A stretch of 64,000 nucleotides of DNA from Arhodomonas sp052060015. GTDB lineage: Bacteria > Pseudomonadota > Gammaproteobacteria > Nitrococcales > Nitrococcaceae. The notes under the pieces are model-generated. The model worked only from the letters and a program-made list of their open reading frames with translations. It made no database searches and had not been told where the DNA came from. The DNA lies in the NCBI RefSeq assembly GCF_052060015.1, contig NZ_JBPODZ010000005.1:62001-126000 (forward strand), written 5' to 3'. The position numbers and the translations under genes are program-made. Position 1 is the stretch's first letter. Each line of letters begins with the position of its first letter. Of the stretch, positions 24,217-33,568 are shown piece by piece.

Positions 24217-24507
24217 ATGCCCGCCAACCGAACCGCGCTGCTCTACGGGATCCTGCTCGGCGCCGCCGGCGCCACCGTCGGCGCGGCGACCGCCATGGAG
24301 GGGCCCAAGGAGAAGTGCTACGGGATTGCCCGCGCCGGCATGAACGATTGCGCCACGCTACAGAACGACTGCGCCGGCACGGTCTCCGAGGGCGGCGCAC
24401 GACATGCCTTCGTCGTGGTACCCCGGGGCACCTGCGAGCAGATCGTTGGTGGCCACCCGCAACCACCGGAGGCCGAAGATCGCGTGGACCCGGCTACTCC
24501 ACGGTAA
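24217..24507 (+). CDS. DUF2282/BufA1-type (bufferin-like) peptide precursor
   Basis: A 96-residue small protein. Residues 1-26 are a hydrophobic signal/anchor (ALLYGILLGAAGATVGAA); the core has KEKCYGIARAGMNDCA, NDCAGT and PRGTCEQIVGG, i.e. four cysteines in the pattern I know from DUF2282/bufferin precursors, in which MNIO (DUF692) enzymes modify cysteines and the product handles copper. GGAGGAG lies just before the ATG. The usual partner genes bufB (DUF692) and bufC are not adjacent: a kinase gene lies divergently upstream and glmS converges, with the two 3' ends overlapping by 14 bp. Modification is therefore unproven. Confidence 0.72.
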   Translation: MPANRTALLYGILLGAAGATVGAATAMEGPKEKCYGIARAGMNDCATLQNDCAGTVSEGGARHAFVVVPRGTCEQIVGGHPQPPEAEDRVDPATPR

Positions 24508-26326
24508 CGGATTTGGCCAGGTTCCGCGGCTTGTCCACGTCGGTACCCTTGAGTACGGCCACGTGGTAGGCGAGCAACTGCAGCGGCACGGTATAGAGTA
24601 TGGGCGCGGTCACCTCGTCGCCGGCCGGCACGGTAATGACATCGCAGTCCTCGTCGGCGGCCGGTGCGGTGGCCGCGTCGGCAAAGACGATCAGCCGCCC
24701 GCCGCGGGCACGTACCTCCTGCAGGTTGGACTTGAGTTTCTCCACCACGTGATCCCGCGGTGCGACGGCGACCACCGGCATCTCCGCGTCCACCAGGGCC
24801 AGGGGCCCGTGCTTGAGCTCCCCGGCGGGGTAGGCCTCGGCGTGGATGTAGGAGATTTCCTTGAGTTTCAGCGCCCCTTCCAGGGCGATGGGATAGTGCT
24901 CGCCGCGCCCCAGGAACAGGCTGTGGCGCTTGTCGACAAACCCTTCGGCCACCCGCCGGACCTCCGGCTCCAAGGCGAGCATGGCCTCCAGCTGGCCGGG
25001 CAGGCGGCGCAGGGCAGCGACGATGTTCGCCTCCATCGCGGCGTTCAGGCCATGGTGACGCCCGAGCGCCACCACCGCCAGCAACAGCGCGGAGAGCTGG
25101 GTGGTGAACGCCTTGGTGGAGGCGACCCCGATCTCCGGGCCCGCGCGGGTCATCAGCACCAGGTCGGACTCACGCACCAGTGAGCTCTCGGGGACGTTAC
25201 AGATGGCCAGCGCCCCAGCGTAGCCCAGGTTACGTGCCTCGCGCAGCGCCGCCAGGGTGTCGGCGGTTTCCCCGGATTGGGAGATGGTGATGAACAGCGT
25301 CCCCGGGGCCACCACGTGGCGGCGGTAGCGGAACTCACTGGCCACCTCCACATCACAGGGGACGCCGGCGAGGCCCTCGAACCAGTAACGGGCCACCAGC
25401 CCCGCGTGGTAACTGGTCCCGCAGGCGACGATCTGCACCCGTTGGGTGGCGGCCAGCACCTCGGCCGCGCCGGGTCCCAAGGATTCCACCAACAGGCGGT
25501 CGGTGGTGAGCCGCCCCTCCAAGGTGTCCGCCACGGCCTGGGGCTGCTCATGGATCTCCTTGGCCATAAAGTGCCGGTAGGCGCCACGTTCCACGGCGTC
25601 CGCGGATAGCTCGGAGGTCTTGACCGCCCGCTCGACCGGCTCGCCATCCCGGTCGTAGATCACCACCCGGTCACGGGTCAGCAGCGCGATATCCCCCTCC
25701 TCGAGGAAGATGAAGCGACGGGTCACCGGCAGTAGCGCCGCCACGTCGGAGGCGATGAAGTGCTCGCCGATCCCGATCCCGATCACCAGCGGGCTGCCCT
25801 TGCGCGCGGCGACCAGGCGGTCCGGCTCCCGCGCGTCGATGACGCCGAGGGCGTAGGCCCCGTCGAGCTCGCGGACGGCGGTGCGCACGGCCTTGAGCAG
25901 GTCATCACCGCGGTCGGTGCGGGCGTGAATCGCGTTGACCACCACCTCGGTGTCGGTCTCGGAAGCGAAGCGGTAACCCTGGCGGCTGAGGCCGTCGCGC
26001 ATGGCCTCGTGGTTCTCGATGATGCCGTTGTGGACCAGGGCAATACGCTCTTCCGCCCAGTGGGGATGGGCGTTCGCCTCCGTCGGACGGCCATGGGTGG
26101 CCCAGCGCGTATGGGCGATGCCCAGCTGGCCGGCGAGTGGTTCTTCGGCCAGGCGCTCGGCGAGCCCGGCGACCTTACCCACGACGCGGTGTCGCAGCAG
26201 CCCCCCGGCCTCCGGGACCACCGCGAGGCCGGCGGAGTCGTAGCCCCGGTATTCCAGCCTGCGCAGCCCCTCGAGGAGGATCGGCGCAACATCCCTCTGA
26301 GCCACTGCACCTACGATTCCACACAT
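24494..26326 (-). CDS. glmS: Glutamine-fructose-6-phosphate aminotransferase
   Basis: 610 residues. It makes glucosamine-6-phosphate, the first step toward UDP-GlcNAc for peptidoglycan and LPS. The N-terminal glutaminase domain begins MCGIVGAVA, with Cys2 as nucleophile after Met removal, then LEYRGYDSAG and HTRWATHG. Two SIS isomerase domains follow (CGTSYHAGL, ISQSGETADTLAAL, TRAGPEIGVASTKAFT), ending in the conserved KPRNLAKSVTVE. No glmS ribozyme-like leader is visible, as expected for a gammaproteobacterium. It lies 45 bp behind glmU. Confidence 0.97.
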   Translation of the reverse strand: MCGIVGAVAQRDVAPILLEGLRRLEYRGYDSAGLAVVPEAGGLLRHRVVGKVAGLAERLAEEPLAGQLGIAHTRWATHGRPTEANAHPHWAEERIALVHNGIIENHEAMRDGLSRQGYRFASETDTEVVVNAIHARTDRGDDLLKAVRTAVRELDGAYALGVIDAREPDRLVAARKGSPLVIGIGIGEHFIASDVAALLPVTRRFIFLEEGDIALLTRDRVVIYDRDGEPVERAVKTSELSADAVERGAYRHFMAKEIHEQPQAVADTLEGRLTTDRLLVESLGPGAAEVLAATQRVQIVACGTSYHAGLVARYWFEGLAGVPCDVEVASEFRYRRHVVAPGTLFITISQSGETADTLAALREARNLGYAGALAICNVPESSLVRESDLVLMTRAGPEIGVASTKAFTTQLSALLLAVVALGRHHGLNAAMEANIVAALRRLPGQLEAMLALEPEVRRVAEGFVDKRHSLFLGRGEHYPIALEGALKLKEISYIHAEAYPAGELKHGPLALVDAEMPVVAVAPRDHVVEKLKSNLQEVRARGGRLIVFADAATAPAADEDCDVITVPAGDEVTAPILYTVPLQLLAYHVAVLKGTDVDKPRNLAKSVTVE

Positions 26327-26371
26327 GTGCCCTGTCCCTGCCGTTGCCGCCTCGGCGGACCTTGGAGCGGG

Positions 26372-27739
26372 TTACTTGTCGTGTCCCGGCCGCCGCCACC
26401 CCGGGATGGTCCGCTGGGGGATGCCCGTGAGCGTCAGCGCGTCATCCGGCGCATCTTCGCGGATCACCGAGCCCGCGCCAATGGTCGCATCCCGTCCCAC
26501 CCGGACCGGCGCGACCAGCGCCGTGTTGGAGCCGATGAAGGCACCGGCGCCGATCACCGTGCGGTGCTTGGCCGCGCCGTCGTAGTTGCAGGTAATGGTC
26601 CCGGCGCCGACGTTGGCGTCGGCGCCGACCTCCGCGTCGCCGACGTAGGAGAGGTGGTTGACCTTCGCCCCCTCCCCGATCTGGGCGTTCTTGGTCTCGA
26701 CGAAATTCCCTACCCGGGCACCGTGGGCCAGCACGGTGCCGGGTCGCAACCGCGCGAACGGGCCGACGGTGGCCCCGCTGGCGACCACCGCCCCCTCGAG
26801 GACGCAGCCGGAGGCGATGACCGCCCCGTCGCCGATCACGGTGTCGCGGATCCAGCAGTTGGGACCGACGCTGACGTCGCGGCCGAGCCGCACCTCGCCG
26901 AGGAACTGGCAGTTCACGTCAATCACACAGTCCTCGCCGCAATCCAGGCTTCCCCGCACATCCAGCCGCGCCGGGTCCAGGAGGCTAACCCCGGCGGCCA
27001 TCAGGCGCTCGGCCTCTCTGCGCTGCCAGGCGCGCTCCGCGGCGGCGAGTTGGGTGCGATTGTTGATGCCCAGGATCTCCCCCGAATCAGCCGCGGCCAC
27101 ACCGGCCACCGGGCCGCCATCGGCCACCGCCATGGCGATGGTGTCGGTGAGGTAGTACTCGCCCTGGGCGTTGTCGGGGGACAGGGATTGCAGCCAACCA
27201 CGGAGCCGGCCAGCGGGGAAGCACATGACACCGGTGTTGATCTCGCCGATGCCTCGCTGCCGGTCGTCGGCGTCCTTTTCCTCAACGATGCCGCGGACCC
27301 GGTCGTCGGCGTCGCGCAGTATACGGCCGTAGCCGGTGGGATCCGGCGGGAAGGCGGTAAGGAGACCGACGCCGTCGCCCGCCTCCCGGAGGAGCGCCTG
27401 GAGGCTCTGCGCGCGGATCAACGGCGTGTCCCCGCAGAGGACCAGCACCTGGTGCCCGTCCGGGACGGCGGGCAGCGCGCGCGCCACCGCATCACCGGTT
27501 CCGAGCTGCTCCGCCTGCTCCACCCAGTGCAGGTCCGCCCCATCCAGGCTCCGGATCACCTGATCACCGCCGTGGCCGTACACCACCCGGATCGCGGCCG
27601 GCTCCAGGGCGCGGGCCACCGCCAGCACGTGTCCAAGCATCGGGCGTCCAGCCACTGGATGGAGCACCTTCGGCACTCGGGAGCGCATCCGGGTCCCGGC
27701 GCCGGCGGCCAGCACCACAACCGAAAGGGGTTGGTTCAT
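26372..27739 (-). CDS. glmU: Bifunctional UDP-GlcNAc pyrophosphorylase/GlcN-1-P acetyltransferase
   Basis: 455 residues, the usual length. The N-terminal uridyltransferase (VVLAAGAGTRMRSRVPKVLHPV, ~6-27; EQLGTGDAV) and the C-terminal left-handed beta-helix acetyltransferase (hexapeptide repeats from ~250; active region KVNHLSYVGDAEVG and NVGAGTITCNYDG) are intact. It converts glucosamine-1-phosphate to UDP-GlcNAc. Start ATG 27739 (MNQPLSVVVLAAG) with GGGAGG 8 nt upstream; the frame is open six codons further. It lies behind the atp terminator and just before glmS. Confidence 0.96.
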   Translation of the reverse strand: MNQPLSVVVLAAGAGTRMRSRVPKVLHPVAGRPMLGHVLAVARALEPAAIRVVYGHGGDQVIRSLDGADLHWVEQAEQLGTGDAVARALPAVPDGHQVLVLCGDTPLIRAQSLQALLREAGDGVGLLTAFPPDPTGYGRILRDADDRVRGIVEEKDADDRQRGIGEINTGVMCFPAGRLRGWLQSLSPDNAQGEYYLTDTIAMAVADGGPVAGVAAADSGEILGINNRTQLAAAERAWQRREAERLMAAGVSLLDPARLDVRGSLDCGEDCVIDVNCQFLGEVRLGRDVSVGPNCWIRDTVIGDGAVIASGCVLEGAVVASGATVGPFARLRPGTVLAHGARVGNFVETKNAQIGEGAKVNHLSYVGDAEVGADANVGAGTITCNYDGAAKHRTVIGAGAFIGSNTALVAPVRVGRDATIGAGSVIREDAPDDALTLTGIPQRTIPGWRRPGHDK

Positions 27740-27762
27740 CGCACGTGCCTCCCTCACAATCG

Positions 27763-27797
27763 AAAACGCGCGGCGGCCCGGGCGGACCGTCGCGCGT
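27763..27797 (-). terminator. Terminator of the ATP synthase operon
   Basis: Minus-strand stem ACGCGCGACGG/CCGCCGCGCGT type: 27797-27787 pairs with 27776-27766 (11 bp, one G-U), followed by TTTTCG (27766-27761). It lies 27 bp after the atpC stop. Confidence 0.8.
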
Positions 27798-27823
27798 CGA
27801 TGCCCCTCTCCATGGCGCTGCCG

Positions 27824-28255
27824 TCAGGCGTTCCGGCCCCGTTGCCGCCGGATCTTGTCCAACGCGCGCAGCTGTGCCACGGCCTCGGCGAGCTCCGCCT
27901 GGGCACGGGCATAGTCCATCTCGGCGGTCCGTTCCGACAGTGCCTCCTCGGCCCGGCGCTTGGCCTCCTTGGCGGCGGCCTCGTCGATGTCCCGGGCGCG
28001 AACGGCCGTGTCCGCGAGCACGGTGATCACGTGGGGCTGGACCTCCATAAGGCCCCCGGAGACATAGTACAGCGACTCCTCGCCGTTCTGGGAACGGACC
28101 ATGACCTCACCGGGCTGGAGCTGGACGAGCATCGGTGCATGCCTGGGCAACACACCGACCTCACCGTCCGTGGCCCGTGCGAGCAGGAAGGTCGCCGTCC
28201 CTGAGAAGATAGATTCCTCCGCGCTCGCGATGTCCACGTGCATGGTCATGGCCAT
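27824..28255 (-). CDS. atpC: ATP synthase epsilon subunit
   Basis: A 143-residue rotor-stalk subunit. An N-terminal beta-sandwich (MHVDIASAEESIFSGTATFLLARATDGEVGVLPRHAPML, read in pieces) precedes a C-terminal two-helix inhibitory domain (EAAAKEAKRRAEEAL...). LPRHAPM with the GVLP loop is conserved. Three closely spaced ATGs are possible (28255, 28249, 28243); GGTGAG favours the first or second. Last gene of the atp operon. Confidence 0.95.
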   Translation of the reverse strand: MAMTMHVDIASAEESIFSGTATFLLARATDGEVGVLPRHAPMLVQLQPGEVMVRSQNGEESLYYVSGGLMEVQPHVITVLADTAVRARDIDEAAAKEAKRRAEEALSERTAEMDYARAQAELAEAVAQLRALDKIRRQRGRNA

Positions 28256-28288
28256 ATGCTCACCTGCCTGTTCGTTGCCGGCCTGCGA

Positions 28289-29665
28289 TTACAGGGACTG
28301 CGCCTTCTCGCGGGCCTCGTCAATGGTACCGACCATGTAGAAGGCCTGCTCCGGCAGGTCGTCGCACTCACCATCCACGATCGCGCGGAAGCCACGGATG
28401 GTGTCCTTCAGGGACACGAACTTGCCAGGGGTGTTGGTGAACACCTCGGCGACGAAGAACGGCTGCGAGAGGAAGCGCTGGATCTTACGCGCCCGGGCCA
28501 CGGTGAGCTTATCGTCCTCGGAGAGCTCGTCCATACCCAGGATCGCGATGATGTCCTTGAGCTCCTTGTAGCGCTGCAGCACCGTCTGCACCGAGCGCGC
28601 GGTGTCGTAGTGCTCCTCGCCGATGACCAATGGGTCGAGCTGCCGGGACGTGGAGTCCAGCGGATCCACTGCCGGATAGATGCCGAGCTCCGCGATGGAG
28701 CGGGCGAGCACCACCGTGGCGTCCAAGTGGGCGAACGTGGTGGCCGGCGACGGGTCGGTGAGGTCGTCGGCGGGCACGTAGACCGCCTGCACCGAGGTGA
28801 TGGAGCCGGTGCGGGTGGAGGTGATGCGCTCCTGGAGCACACCCATCTCCTCGGCGAGCGTTGGCTGGTAGCCCACCGCCGAGGGCATGCGGCCGAGCAG
28901 TGCCGAGACCTCCTGGCCGGCCAGGGTATAACGGTAGATGTTGTCGATGAACATCAGCACGTCCCGACCCTCGTCACGGAAGTACTCCGCCATGGTCAGC
29001 CCGGTGAGCGCCACGCGCAGCCGGTTGCCCGGGGGCTCGTTCATCTGGCCATAGACCAGGGCCACCTTGTCGAGGACGTCCGACTCCTTCATCTCGTGGT
29101 AGAAGTCGTTGCCCTCGCGGGTGCGCTCGCCGACGCCGGCAAAGACCGAATAGCCGGAGTGCTCGATGGCGATGTTACGGATGAGCTCCATCATATTGAC
29201 GGTTTTGCCCACGCCGGCGCCCCCGAACAGGCCGACCTTGCCACCCTTCGCGAAGGGGCAGAGCAGGTCGATGACCTTGATACCCGTCTCCAGCAGCTCC
29301 TGGCTCGCGGCCTGGTCCTCGTAGGCCGGGGCCTTGCGGTGGATCGGCCAGCGTTCCTCCTCACCGATATGGCCGCTCTCGTCCACGGGCCGGCCGAGGA
29401 CGTCCATGATCCGACCGAGCGTCTTCTCGCCTACGGGCACGGAGATCGCCGCTCCGGTGTTGGACACCTCCACGTTGCGCTTGACGCCGTCGGTGCTGCC
29501 CATGGCGATGCAACGCACCACACCGTCGCCGACCTGCTGCTGCACCTCCAGCGTGAGGTCGTAGTCCGCCACGTAGAGGGCGTCATAGACCTTCGGAACC
29601 TGGTCGCGAGGGAACTCTACCTCCACGACGGCACCGATGATCTGAACGATCTTTCCTGAACTCAT
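28289..29665 (-). CDS. atpD: ATP synthase beta subunit
   Basis: 458 residues, the catalytic F1 subunit. Walker A GGAGVGKTV (~150), catalytic GERTREGND (Glu ~182), Walker B VLMFIDNIYR, adenine-pocket Tyr in the DPLDSTSR neighbourhood. Start ATG 29665 (MSSGKIVQIIGAVVEVEF) with GAGGA upstream; an upstream in-frame ATG (29695) would add 10 residues. Position between atpG and atpC is canonical. Confidence 0.97.
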   Translation of the reverse strand: MSSGKIVQIIGAVVEVEFPRDQVPKVYDALYVADYDLTLEVQQQVGDGVVRCIAMGSTDGVKRNVEVSNTGAAISVPVGEKTLGRIMDVLGRPVDESGHIGEEERWPIHRKAPAYEDQAASQELLETGIKVIDLLCPFAKGGKVGLFGGAGVGKTVNMMELIRNIAIEHSGYSVFAGVGERTREGNDFYHEMKESDVLDKVALVYGQMNEPPGNRLRVALTGLTMAEYFRDEGRDVLMFIDNIYRYTLAGQEVSALLGRMPSAVGYQPTLAEEMGVLQERITSTRTGSITSVQAVYVPADDLTDPSPATTFAHLDATVVLARSIAELGIYPAVDPLDSTSRQLDPLVIGEEHYDTARSVQTVLQRYKELKDIIAILGMDELSEDDKLTVARARKIQRFLSQPFFVAEVFTNTPGKFVSLKDTIRGFRAIVDGECDDLPEQAFYMVGTIDEAREKAQSL

Positions 29666-29719
29666 ATCCCAGTTCCTCTTCGCGAATTCCTGCACTTCCG
29701 CACGGCGGCACCGTCGGCG

Positions 29720-30583
29720 CTAGACCGCCTCCGCACCGGAGACGATCTCGGAGAGCTCCTTGGTGATCGCAGCCTGACGGGCCTTGTTGTAAGCGAGCTG
29801 GAGGTCGTCGATGAGGTTACCCGCGTTATCCGACGCGGCCTTCATCGCCACCATTCGGGCCGCCTGCTCACAAGCGATGTTCTCAACCACGGCGTGGTAG
29901 ATCAGCGACTCCGCATAGCGGGTGAGCAGCATGTCCAAGGCCTCCACCGCATTGGGCTCGTAGATGTAGTCCCAGCGGTGGTGGCGCTCCTCCTCGAGCT
30001 CCTCGGCCGGCAACGGCAGCACCCGCTCCTGGGTGGGCCGCTGCGTCATCGTATTGACGAACTCGTTGTAGCAGAGATAGAGCTCATCGATCTCGCCGGC
30101 CTCGTAGCGGTCGAGCATCACCTTGATGGTGCCCAACAGGTCCTCGAGGTGCGGCCTATCACCGAGCTGTGAGGTCTCCGCGACCACATTGGCCCCCAGG
30201 CGACCGAAGAACTGGACGGCCTTGGAACCGATGGTGGCCACCGAAACCTCGCGCCCCGAGTCACTGTTCTCCTTCATGGAGCGCACGATGGAGCGGAACA
30301 GGTTGTTGTTCAGGCCGCCGCAGAGTCCGCGGTCGCTGGAGATGATGATGTAGCCGACCCGCTTTACCTCCCGTTCCTGGAGGAACGGATGGGTATACTC
30401 CGGATTGGCATGGGCCAAATGCCGGATGACCTGACGGATCTTCTCCGCGTACGGGCGAGTCGCCTGCATGCGCTGCTGCGCATTACGCATCTTCGAAGCG
30501 GCCACCATTTCCATGGCGGTCGTGATCTTCTGCGTATTCTGTACGCTCTTGATCTTCGTGCGGATCTCTTTAGCGCCGGACAT
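29720..30583 (-). CDS. atpG: ATP synthase gamma subunit
   Basis: 287 residues, the central rotating shaft. Long coiled-coil helices lie at both ends: KEIRTKIKSVQNTQKITTAMEMVAASKM (read in pieces) at the N-terminus and RMVAMKAASDNAGNLIDDL near the C-terminus, both highly conserved. The middle carries SDRGLCGGLNNN. It sits between atpA and atpD. Confidence 0.96.
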   Translation of the reverse strand: MSGAKEIRTKIKSVQNTQKITTAMEMVAASKMRNAQQRMQATRPYAEKIRQVIRHLAHANPEYTHPFLQEREVKRVGYIIISSDRGLCGGLNNNLFRSIVRSMKENSDSGREVSVATIGSKAVQFFGRLGANVVAETSQLGDRPHLEDLLGTIKVMLDRYEAGEIDELYLCYNEFVNTMTQRPTQERVLPLPAEELEEERHHRWDYIYEPNAVEALDMLLTRYAESLIYHAVVENIACEQAARMVAMKAASDNAGNLIDDLQLAYNKARQAAITKELSEIVSGAEAV

Positions 30584-30601
30584 GTGATCCCCGCCGTCGG
30601 T

Positions 30602-32143
30602 TTACCAGGTGCCGTGGGCCTTGAAGTCCTCAATGCCCTTCTTGAGCCCGCTTTCGATCTCGTCGTTGTAATCGCCGGTCTCGTTGATCTTCTTCAGTAG
30701 ATCGGCATAGTTGGAGTCGAAGTGCTTGTGCAGCTCCGCCTCGAAGTCGCCGATCTTCTCGATCTCGATGTCGTCGAGGTGACCGCCCTCAAGGGCGTAC
30801 AAGGACAGCGCCATGTGGGCGACCGACAGCGGCATGTACTGGGGCTGCTTGAGCAACTCCATGGCGCGCTGGCCGCGCTCGAGCTGCTTGCGCGTCGCCT
30901 CGTCGAGGTCGGAAGCGAACTGGGCAAAGGCCGCGAGCTCCCGGTACTGGGCGAGGGCCAGTCGGATGCCGGCACCGAGCTTCTTGACGATCTTCGTCTG
31001 CGCCGAACCGCCGACCCGGGAGACCGACAGACCCGCGTTGATCGCCGGACGCACGCCAGCGTTGAACAGATCCGACTCCAGGTAGATCTGGCCGTCGGTG
31101 ATCGAAATGACGTTGGTGGGCACGAAGGCCGAAACGTCGCCGGCCTGGGTCTCGATGATGGGCAGCGCGGTCAGGGAACCGGTCTTGCCTTTCACCTCAC
31201 CGTTGGTTCGGCGCTCGACCTCGGCCTCATTGATGCGCGCCGCGCGCTCAAGCAGCCGGGAGTGCAGGTAGAACACATCGCCGGGATAGGCCTCGCGCCC
31301 CGGCGGCCGGCGCAGCAGCAGCGATACCTGCCGGTACGCCCACGCCTGCTTGGTGAGGTCGTCATAGATGATCAGGGCGTCCTCACCGCGGTCGCGGAAG
31401 TACTCGCCCATCGCACAGCCGGCGTAGGGCGCAATGTACTGCAGCGCCGCGGACTCGGAGGCGGACGCTGCGATCACGACGGTGTGCTCCATGGCGTCGT
31501 GCTCCTCGAGCTTCCGCACAACGTTAGCGATGGAGGAGTTCTTCTGCCCCACCGCCACATAGATGCACTTAATCCCCGAGCCCTTTTGATTGATGATGGT
31601 GTCCACGGCGATCGCGGTCTTGCCGGTCTGGCGGTCACCGATGATCAGCTCGCGCTGGCCCCGGCCGATGGGCACCATGGAGTCAATGGACTTCAGGCCC
31701 GTCTGCACCGGCTGATCGACGCCCTGGCGGGTGATCACACCGGGCGCGACCTTCTCCACCGGCTCGCTGCCTTCGGCCTCGATGGGACCCTTGCCGTCGA
31801 TGGGGCTGCCCAGTGGATCGACCACCCGGCCGAGCAGGCTGCCCCCCACCGGCACCTCGAGGATCCGGCCGGTGGCGCGCACCGAATCGCCCTCGGAGAG
31901 ATGCGAGTAGTCGCCGAGTATGACCGCGCCGACCGAATCCCGCTCCAGGTTGAGGGCCATGCCGAAGGTGTCCTTCGGGAACTCCAGCATCTCGCCCTGC
32001 ATGGCATCGGCGAGGCCGTGAATGCGCACGATACCGTCGGTGACACTGACCACGGTACCCTCGTTGCGCGCCTCGGCAACGGCCTCGAAGTTCTCGATAC
32101 GCTGCTTGATGAGGTCGCTGATTTCGCTCGGATTAAGTTGCAT
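30602..32143 (-). CDS. atpA: ATP synthase alpha subunit
   Basis: 513 residues, non-catalytic nucleotide-binding F1 subunit. It begins MQLNPSEISDLIKQRIENFE. Walker A GDRQTGKTA (~169-177), Walker B region DALIIYDDLTKQAWAYRQ, Arg finger in SVSRVGGSAQ (~373). C-terminal helical domain complete. Spacing to atpH and atpG is short (15-18 bp). Confidence 0.97.
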   Translation of the reverse strand: MQLNPSEISDLIKQRIENFEAVAEARNEGTVVSVTDGIVRIHGLADAMQGEMLEFPKDTFGMALNLERDSVGAVILGDYSHLSEGDSVRATGRILEVPVGGSLLGRVVDPLGSPIDGKGPIEAEGSEPVEKVAPGVITRQGVDQPVQTGLKSIDSMVPIGRGQRELIIGDRQTGKTAIAVDTIINQKGSGIKCIYVAVGQKNSSIANVVRKLEEHDAMEHTVVIAASASESAALQYIAPYAGCAMGEYFRDRGEDALIIYDDLTKQAWAYRQVSLLLRRPPGREAYPGDVFYLHSRLLERAARINEAEVERRTNGEVKGKTGSLTALPIIETQAGDVSAFVPTNVISITDGQIYLESDLFNAGVRPAINAGLSVSRVGGSAQTKIVKKLGAGIRLALAQYRELAAFAQFASDLDEATRKQLERGQRAMELLKQPQYMPLSVAHMALSLYALEGGHLDDIEIEKIGDFEAELHKHFDSNYADLLKKINETGDYNDEIESGLKKGIEDFKAHGTW

Positions 32144-32158
32144 CGTTGAATCTTCCCC

Positions 32159-32695
32159 TTAGCGGCCCAGCGCACCGGTGAGGCGCTTGAGCCTGCCCTG
32201 CACGGACCCGTCTATGACCAGATCGCCGGCCCGGATCACGGCCCCGCCGATCAGCGACTCGTCGGTCTCACTGACCAGGTGCACCGTGCGATCGAGTCGC
32301 TTGGCGAGGGCATCCTCGAGCCCGGCACGAACCGACTCCTCGACCTCTTGGGCGGCGATCAGCCGCGCCTCGACGGTGCGCTCGGCATCCGCCCGCAGGC
32401 GCCGATACTCGGCGGCGATCTCCGGCAACATCCGCATGCGCCGATTGTCGGCCAGCAGGCGGAGCAGGTTGCGCCCCTCCTCGCTGAGTCGGTCGCCGCA
32501 GATCCCGATCAACAGGTCCACTTGCTCCGCCCCGCTAAGGCGCGGGCTGCCGAGGATCTGCGCCATCTCGGGATGTCCGGCGACCGCCGCGAGCAGGTCG
32601 AGCTGCTCCGACCACGCCGCCAACGCATCCTGCTCCCGGGCGAGCTCGAATATGCCCTTGGCGTATGGCCGGGCGACGGTAGTGCTCTCCGTCAT
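32159..32695 (-). CDS. atpH: ATP synthase delta subunit
   Basis: 178 residues, the peripheral-stalk cap on top of F1. An N-terminal helical domain (ARPYAKGIFELAREQ) is followed by the C-terminal region with LIGGAVIRAGDLVIDGSVQGRL (read in pieces), the family signature near residues 145-165. Position between atpF and atpA is standard. Confidence 0.95.
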   Translation of the reverse strand: MTESTTVARPYAKGIFELAREQDALAAWSEQLDLLAAVAGHPEMAQILGSPRLSGAEQVDLLIGICGDRLSEEGRNLLRLLADNRRMRMLPEIAAEYRRLRADAERTVEARLIAAQEVEESVRAGLEDALAKRLDRTVHLVSETDESLIGGAVIRAGDLVIDGSVQGRLKRLTGALGR

Positions 32696-32707
32696 GATCC
32701 CCTCGCC

Positions 32708-33178
32708 TTAGAGTTGCTTGGCCAGCTTATCGAGCATGGCCTTATGCGCCTTGGCATCGACTTCACGCTCGAGGATGCGCGAGGCGCCCAGGATCGCGAG
32801 ATCGGAGACCTGCTTGCGCAGCTCGGCGCGCGCGTGGGCCACCTCCTGCTCGATACGGGCCTCCGCCGACTTATGCTCCCGCGCAGCGGCCTGCTTGGCC
32901 TCTTCGCGGGCCTCGTCAACGATCTCCGCGGAGCGACGATTCGCCTGCTCGATGATCTCCGCCGCCTGCTGCTTCGCCTCGCGGACCTGCTCGGCACCAC
33001 GCTTCTTGGCCAGCTCGAGCTCGTGCTGCCCCCGTTCGGCGGAAGCCAACCCGTCGGCAATCCGCTTCTCCCGGTCTTCCATGGCCTTCCGGATGGGCGG
33101 CCAGACGAACTTCATCGTAAACAGGATGAACACGAGGAACGTGATCATCTGTCCGATCAGGGTTGCATTGATGCCCAC
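32708..33178 (-). CDS. atpF: ATP synthase b subunit
   Basis: 156 residues, peripheral stalk. One N-terminal membrane helix (LIGQMITFLVFILFTMKFVW) is followed by a long charged, Ala-rich coiled coil (AKKRGAEQVREAKQQAAEII). Length equals the E. coli protein. It is 57 bp from atpE. Confidence 0.95.
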   Translation of the reverse strand: MGINATLIGQMITFLVFILFTMKFVWPPIRKAMEDREKRIADGLASAERGQHELELAKKRGAEQVREAKQQAAEIIEQANRRSAEIVDEAREEAKQAAAREHKSAEARIEQEVAHARAELRKQVSDLAILGASRILEREVDAKAHKAMLDKLAKQL

Positions 33179-33235
33179 GGCTGAGACTCCCGTTTACTGC
33201 TGCGTTAGGCGTTTGAACAACGGACCCTCAGGGGA

Positions 33236-33505
33236 TCAGCCGCCGAGCGCACCAAGCAGGGGATTCGCGAACATCAGCAGCGCGGCGAAGGCGACGCCGA
33301 TGATCGCCAGGGCGTCCAACAGACCCGCGACGATGAACATCCGCACCTGCAGGTCACCGGTAAGCTCCGGCTGGCGCGCGGCGCCCTCCAGAAACTTGCC
33401 GCCGAGCAGTCCGAAGCCGACGCCCGTGCCAAGGGCTGCGAAGGCGAAGATCAGACCGACGCCGATGGCGGTGAAGGCCTGAACCTGAGCGATGATTTCT
33501 TCCAT
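33236..33505 (-). CDS. atpE: ATP synthase c subunit
   Basis: 89 residues, the rotor-ring proteolipid: two hydrophobic hairpin helices joined by the polar ARQPE loop. The ion-binding carboxylate is Asp in FIVAGLLDALAIIG (about residue 65). The Na+-type ligand set around it (Gln in helix 1 with a Glu/Thr pair in helix 2) is not evident, so proton coupling is likely. Confidence 0.95.
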   Translation of the reverse strand: MEEIIAQVQAFTAIGVGLIFAFAALGTGVGFGLLGGKFLEGAARQPELTGDLQVRMFIVAGLLDALAIIGVAFAALLMFANPLLGALGG

Positions 33506-33568
33506 GGTTCCTCCCGACTCTCGATGATGGGGCGTTGAAGGTGAAAAGAAACGTTGGCGATCCCGTCG

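Noticed and set aside
25760..28204. 814-codon plus-strand open frame opposite glmS, glmU and atpC
   Set aside because: It spans three well-defined genes and the atp terminator; composition is that of antisense high-GC sequence.
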